In this document: positions 16,513 through 19,406 of the stretch, piece after piece
Numbering within the stretch: the stretch's first letter is position 1
Layout of the letters: every line of letters starts with the position of its first letter
Assembly: GCA_937894775.1 (NCBI GenBank)
Contig: CALAXC010000234.1
Location: 1 to 19,406, forward strand
From: an uncultured Clostridia bacterium
GTDB lineage: Bacteria; Bacillota; Clostridia; Oscillospirales; CAG-272
Direction of reading: 5' to 3'
DNA length: 19,406 nucleotides
Translations under genes and position numbers: made by a program
The notes under the pieces: generated by a model
What the model was told of the DNA's origin: nothing
Databases searched by the model: none
What the model saw: only the letters and a program-made list of their open reading frames with translations

Positions 16513-17730
16513 TTATTGAGTGCTTGTAAAAAAGCAAATTACATTTTTTGTTCCGCTTTGCGTGTAATTGCCCGCATAACAATAATTTGATCCCATTTGC
16601 GGAAGGTTAGATGCCTGAGTGTTTATGTTCATTTTATTTTTTAAAAAATTATACGTAGGAGATGCATTGGAAGAGGTGCAGTGAGTTTTTGCAAGTCCTG
16701 TTGTAGATGGAATTATAACGTAGCTTGGATCTGCCGCATTGTATCCTGCTGTAGTTCCTGCAGATTGAACGGCGTGATGCGGCATTTGCAAATAATCGCA
16801 CTTGAGTGAATACTCTGAACTCGTATTATGCTGTGATACCATAAAATCCCATGCAGGTTCGTTCGCGTCGCCTGTCATAAGTAGCTTTTTACCTCCGATA
16901 TTAAGCATCATAACAAGTGAATTCGTGTTTTCGTCAATGCCGCTTCTGCCACTTATATTTTTCGGAGTGCAAAGAACCTTTGCAGTAACTCTGCCACCGT
17001 CAAGAGTGTAGGTTTGACCGTATGTAAGTGCTCTTACCTTGGTATCTCCTTTTGCTACCTTTTTAAAGAGATTTTCAAGAGCGACTCCGTCACCTTTGCT
17101 TTCACCTGTGTTTGTGGCGCGGTTATACCAAAATTCCTGTATTTCAAAATCATATTGATGAGCGCCTTCAAGCAATGATTTCATGGCAGCGAAATGGTCA
17201 CTGTGAGCGTGAGTCATGACCCACGCAGCAACTTTTATAGTTCCACCGCCCGAAAGATCTTTAAGACATTTATAGAGCATATATTTCACGTAACCGCCGC
17301 CACCGTCAAAAATCAATAAGCTTCCGTCAGAAAGACGGTATATTATTGACATACCGTTTCCGAATGCATCTGAAGGCGTGCTTGCAGAGAGCAAAAATCC
17401 CTGAATTGGATATGTACCTGCGGGAGCACCGTTCATTATAGGATCGGGCATATGAACCCCAACCTCTAAAGCCGCACGTTTGCTTTCTTCTATAATGCCA
17501 TTGGAATTTATAAGTAAAATATCCTTTGAAAGTGTAGTGCTTTTTTGAGCTTCGTTAGCTTTGAGAGTGCTTTCGTCAGTGTTTTCAATAAGATCCGAAT
17601 TGGTTGCGTCAACATTTGGTATCGGATTTTGTTCGCTGTCGGTAAGAGTAGTTAAACTATTGCAAGAAATTGTGCTTAAAGCGATAATTCCTGCGATGAT
17701 CAAAGAAGAAATTTTAAAAAAAGATTTCAT
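16513..17730 (-). CDS. ComEC-like metallo-beta-lactamase-fold lipoprotein
   Basis: Extracellular metal-dependent hydrolase attached through a lipid. The 405-residue product has a hydrophobic leader with lipobox STISC (Cys23), a low-complexity Thr/Asn/Glu linker (about 24-70), then an MBL-fold domain. Visible metal ligands are THAHSDH (173-179), TGDAN (286-290) and PHHA (317-320), with LIFDGGGG (139-146) earlier. This is the arrangement of the ComEC/Rec2 MBL domain and its stand-alone relatives. The membrane channel domains of true ComEC are absent, so it is not a DNA-uptake channel. Extracellular DNA, nucleotides or another phosphoester are possible substrates, none proven. GGAGG (17737-17741) lies six bases before ATG. 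It is the first gene of a two-gene operon with the GLUG surface protein, transcribed from a perfect consensus promoter. Confidence 0.85.
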   Translation of the reverse strand: MKSFFKISSLIIAGIIALSTISCNSLTTLTDSEQNPIPNVDATNSDLIENTDESTLKANEAQKSTTLSKDILLINSNGIIEESKRAALEVGVHMPDPIMNGAPAGTYPIQGFLLSASTPSDAFGNGMSIIYRLSDGSLLIFDGGGGYVKYMLYKCLKDLSGGGTIKVAAWVMTHAHSDHFAAMKSLLEGAHQYDFEIQEFWYNRATNTGESKGDGVALENLFKKVAKGDTKVRALTYGQTYTLDGGRVTAKVLCTPKNISGRSGIDENTNSLVMMLNIGGKKLLMTGDANEPAWDFMVSQHNTSSEYSLKCDYLQMPHHAVQSAGTTAGYNAADPSYVIIPSTTGLAKTHCTSSNASPTYNFLKNKMNINTQASNLPQMGSNYCYAGNYTQSGTKNVICFFTSTQ

Positions 17731-17759
17731 AATTTTCCTCCGCCTTTTTATTTAGATGC

Positions 17760-17789
17760 GCAGCAGTATTAATTAGTATATATTGCTGC
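17760..17789 (-). other. Hairpin in the 5' leader of the MBL lipoprotein operon
   Basis: GCAGCA (17760-17765) and TGCTGC (17784-17789) are perfect inverted repeats. The stem can be extended by three pairs after one mismatch, around an A/T-rich loop. It falls in the leader between the predicted transcription start (about 17809) and the ribosome binding site (17737-17741). It could protect the mRNA 5' end or be an operator. No riboswitch family is recognised. Confidence 0.4.
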
Positions 17790-17815
17790 AAAATAAATCA
17801 AAATTATCTAATTTA

Positions 17816-17844
17816 ATTATACAATTTTATTATATAAATGTCAA
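17816..17844 (-). promoter_or_regulatory. Perfect consensus promoter of the MBL lipoprotein / GLUG operon
   Basis: Read leftward, TTGACA (17844-17839) is followed after exactly 17 bases by TATAAT (17821-17816). Both boxes and the spacer are ideal for the housekeeping sigma factor. Transcription should start around 17809, giving a leader of roughly 79 nt. Confidence 0.9.
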
Positions 17845-17927
17845 TATTTTGAAAAAAATTGATTAAAATTTATTTAGAATATGCCTTAAGGTAAAGAATA
17901 CAAGAGGGAAAGAATAAGGCTAAAAGT

Positions 17928-17979
17928 AAAAAAGACGATTCCGAAGAGGATTTTTCCTCAACGGAACCGTCGATTTTTT
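17928..17979 (-). terminator. Rho-independent terminator of the PPDK gene
   Basis: A long, stepped stem pairs GACG/CGTC, TTCCG/CGGAA and GAGGA/TCCTC in order, with small internal mismatches and a four-base loop. A/T tracts flank it on both sides. Leftward transcripts run into a U-rich stretch below 17934. It lies about 45 bases past the PPDK stop. The rest of the gene-free stretch 17731-18023 holds the promoter and leader hairpin described separately, and otherwise plain A/T-rich DNA. Confidence 0.9.
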
Positions 17980-18023
17980 ATTTAACTGATTTTACTCACC
18001 GAGTAGTGAATAGACTCGTTGAT

Positions 18024-19406
18024 TTATTTCAATGCAGCCTGAGCCGCAGCAAGGCGAGCTATCGGTACACGGAAAGGTGAGCAAGATACGTAATCAAGAC
18101 CGATCTGGTGGCAGAACTCAACAGATGTGGGATCGCCGCCGTGCTCACCGCAGATACCTACGTGGAGGTTCTTGTTTACGGGTCTACCGAGAGATACAGC
18201 CATGTTCATAAGCTTACCAACACCGGTCTGGTCAAGCTTAGCGAAAGGATCGTTCTCGAAGATCTTTGCATCATAGTAAGCACCGAGGAACTTACCTGCG
18301 TCGTCACGAGAGAAGCCGTAAGTCATCTGAGTAAGGTCGTTAGTACCGAAGCAGAAGAAGTCTGCGTTAGCTGCGATTTCGTCAGCTGTGAGACAAGCTC
18401 TGGGAATTTCGATCATTGTACCAACCTCGTAGTCAAGCTCAACGCCTGCAGCAGCGATTTCTGCATCAGCAGTTGCAACAACTACGCTCTTAACGTACTT
18501 AAGCTCCTTAACATCTCCTACGAGAGGAATCATGATCTCAGGCTTAACGTTCCAGTCAGCGTGTGCCTTCTTAACGTTGATAGCAGCGCGGATAACAGCG
18601 GTTGTCTGCATCTTTGCAATTTCAGGATATGTTACTGCAAGACGGCATCCGCGGTGACCCATCATGGGGTTGAACTCGTGGAGAGAAGAAATTATAGTCT
18701 TGATCTCGTCAACAGACTTGTTCTGTGCCTTAGCAAGGAGAGCGATGTCTTCCTCTGTTGTGGGAACGAACTCATGGAGAGGCGGGTCAAGGAATCTGAT
18801 ACATACAGGGTTGCCCTCGAGAGCCTCGTAGAGAGCCTCGAAGTCAGACTGCTGGTAGGGAAGGATCTTGTTAAGAGCAACTTCTCTTTCAGCAGCGGTG
18901 TCGGAACAGATCATTTCTCTGAATGCTGCAATTCTGTCAGCCTCAAAGAACATATGTTCTGTACGGCAAAGACCGATACCTTCAGCGCCGAGCTCACGAG
19001 CCTTCTTAGCGTCAGCAGGAGTATCAGCATTTGTTCTTACCTTAAGAGTACGGAACTCGTCAGCCCATCCCATGATAGTACCGAAGTTTCCGGAGATCTC
19101 TGCATCAACGGTAGGAATGATACCGTCATAGATAGCACCGGTAGAACCGTCGATAGAAATGAAGTCACCTTCAACAAAGGTCTTGCCTGCGAGAGTGAAC
19201 TTCTTGTTTTCCTCGTCCATAGCGATTTCGCCGCATCCGGAAACGCAGCACTTACCCATACCACGAGCAACAACTGCTGCGTGAGATGTCATACCGCCAC
19301 GAACTGTGAGGATACCCTGAGAAGCCTTCATACCTGTGATATCTTCGGGAGATGTTTCAAGACGTACAAGGATAACCTTTTCGCCTCTTGCATTCCAAGC
19401 TTCAGC
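18024..19406 (-). CDS. ppdK: Pyruvate phosphate dikinase, C-terminal half (5' end outside window)
   Basis: Cytoplasmic enzyme interconverting pyruvate, ATP and phosphate with PEP, AMP and pyrophosphate; many anaerobes use it in the glycolytic direction. The frame is open to the window edge and gives 460 residues, about half of the usual 875. GGMTSHAAVVARGMGK carries the phosphorylated His (residue 42 of this fragment). The PEP/pyruvate barrel shows GIGLCRTEHMFF, MGHRGCRLAVTYPEI, GTMIEIPRACL, FFCFGTNDLTQMTYGFSRDD and the catalytic Cys in GICGEHGGDP (residue 419). The His-to-Cys spacing of 377 residues agrees with characterised PPDK. The methionine at 19331 is internal. Codon use is strongly biased with ATA rare, as in the GAPDH gene. 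A strong terminator follows. PEP synthase and PTS enzyme I are related but fit these signatures less well. Confidence 0.97.
   Translation of the reverse strand, partial: AEAWNARGEKVILVRLETSPEDITGMKASQGILTVRGGMTSHAAVVARGMGKCCVSGCGEIAMDEENKKFTLAGKTFVEGDFISIDGSTGAIYDGIIPTVDAEISGNFGTIMGWADEFRTLKVRTNADTPADAKKARELGAEGIGLCRTEHMFFEADRIAAFREMICSDTAAEREVALNKILPYQQSDFEALYEALEGNPVCIRFLDPPLHEFVPTTEEDIALLAKAQNKSVDEIKTIISSLHEFNPMMGHRGCRLAVTYPEIAKMQTTAVIRAAINVKKAHADWNVKPEIMIPLVGDVKELKYVKSVVVATADAEIAAAGVELDYEVGTMIEIPRACLTADEIAANADFFCFGTNDLTQMTYGFSRDDAGKFLGAYYDAKIFENDPFAKLDQTGVGKLMNMAVSLGRPVNKNLHVGICGEHGGDPTSVEFCHQIGLDYVSCSPFRVPIARLAAAQAALK

Noticed and set aside
16513..17730. MBL lipoprotein considered as a competence ComEC protein
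   Set aside because: It has only the MBL-type domain and a lipoprotein leader. The multi-helix channel domain of ComEC is missing, and no other competence genes are nearby.
17887..17896. TAAGGTAAAG, identical to part of the palindrome at 521-536, considered as a second operator copy
   Set aside because: A shared 10-mer in A/T-rich DNA over 19 kb is not convincing. This copy lacks the palindromic partner and lies upstream of the -35 box rather than at a transcription start.

Overview
The window looks like the chromosome of a low-to-moderate GC anaerobic Firmicute of the Clostridia, probably a gut-type Oscillospirales/Ruminococcaceae relative. This is inferred from strong AGGAGG-type ribosome binding sites, Gram-positive lipoproteins and membrane-anchored surface proteins, pyruvate phosphate dikinase, and no outer-membrane proteins. 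No rRNA, tRNA, CRISPR array, transposase or phage gene was seen, and there is no direct evidence of horizontal transfer.

Layout. The left edge (1-389) is the 3' end of a glyceraldehyde-3-phosphate dehydrogenase gene, closed by a UUCG-loop terminator. A three-gene polar amino-acid ABC importer operon follows (567-2862: binding lipoprotein, permease, ATPase). It has its own sigma-A-type promoter and ends in a terminator shared with the convergent gene at 2906-4699, a lipoprotein with a C-terminal SGNH-hydrolase (DUF4886-like) domain. Between 4700 and 4863 lies a compact divergent promoter region. It drives the SGNH lipoprotein leftward and, rightward, a GH36 alpha-galactosidase, a small DUF4177-like protein and a 2179-residue membrane-anchored surface protein (7333-13872). 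The surface protein carries Calx-beta-like domains, a carboxypeptidase-regulatory-like domain, a probable sialidase-type beta-propeller and CARDB-like domains. A nested hairpin with six-C/six-G arms separates it from a leftward two-gene operon with a perfect consensus promoter. That operon encodes a ComEC-like metallo-beta-lactamase-fold lipoprotein (16513-17730) and a GLUG-repeat, FIVAR-like surface protein (14003-16465). The right edge (18024-19406) is the C-terminal half of pyruvate phosphate dikinase.

How it may work together. Two central-carbon genes with optimised codon use (GAPDH and PPDK) flank an accessory block rich in extracellular proteins. The block contains one cytoplasmic glycosidase (alpha-galactosidase), one probable extracellular esterase/hydrolase (SGNH), one extracellular metallohydrolase, and two large cell-surface proteins likely to bind glycans or other macromolecules. 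A surface glycan-foraging or adhesion locus is a reasonable inference, but no sugar transporter or dedicated regulator is present here. The two large surface proteins and the MBL lipoprotein/GLUG protein pair are the least understood parts and the best candidates for new biology.
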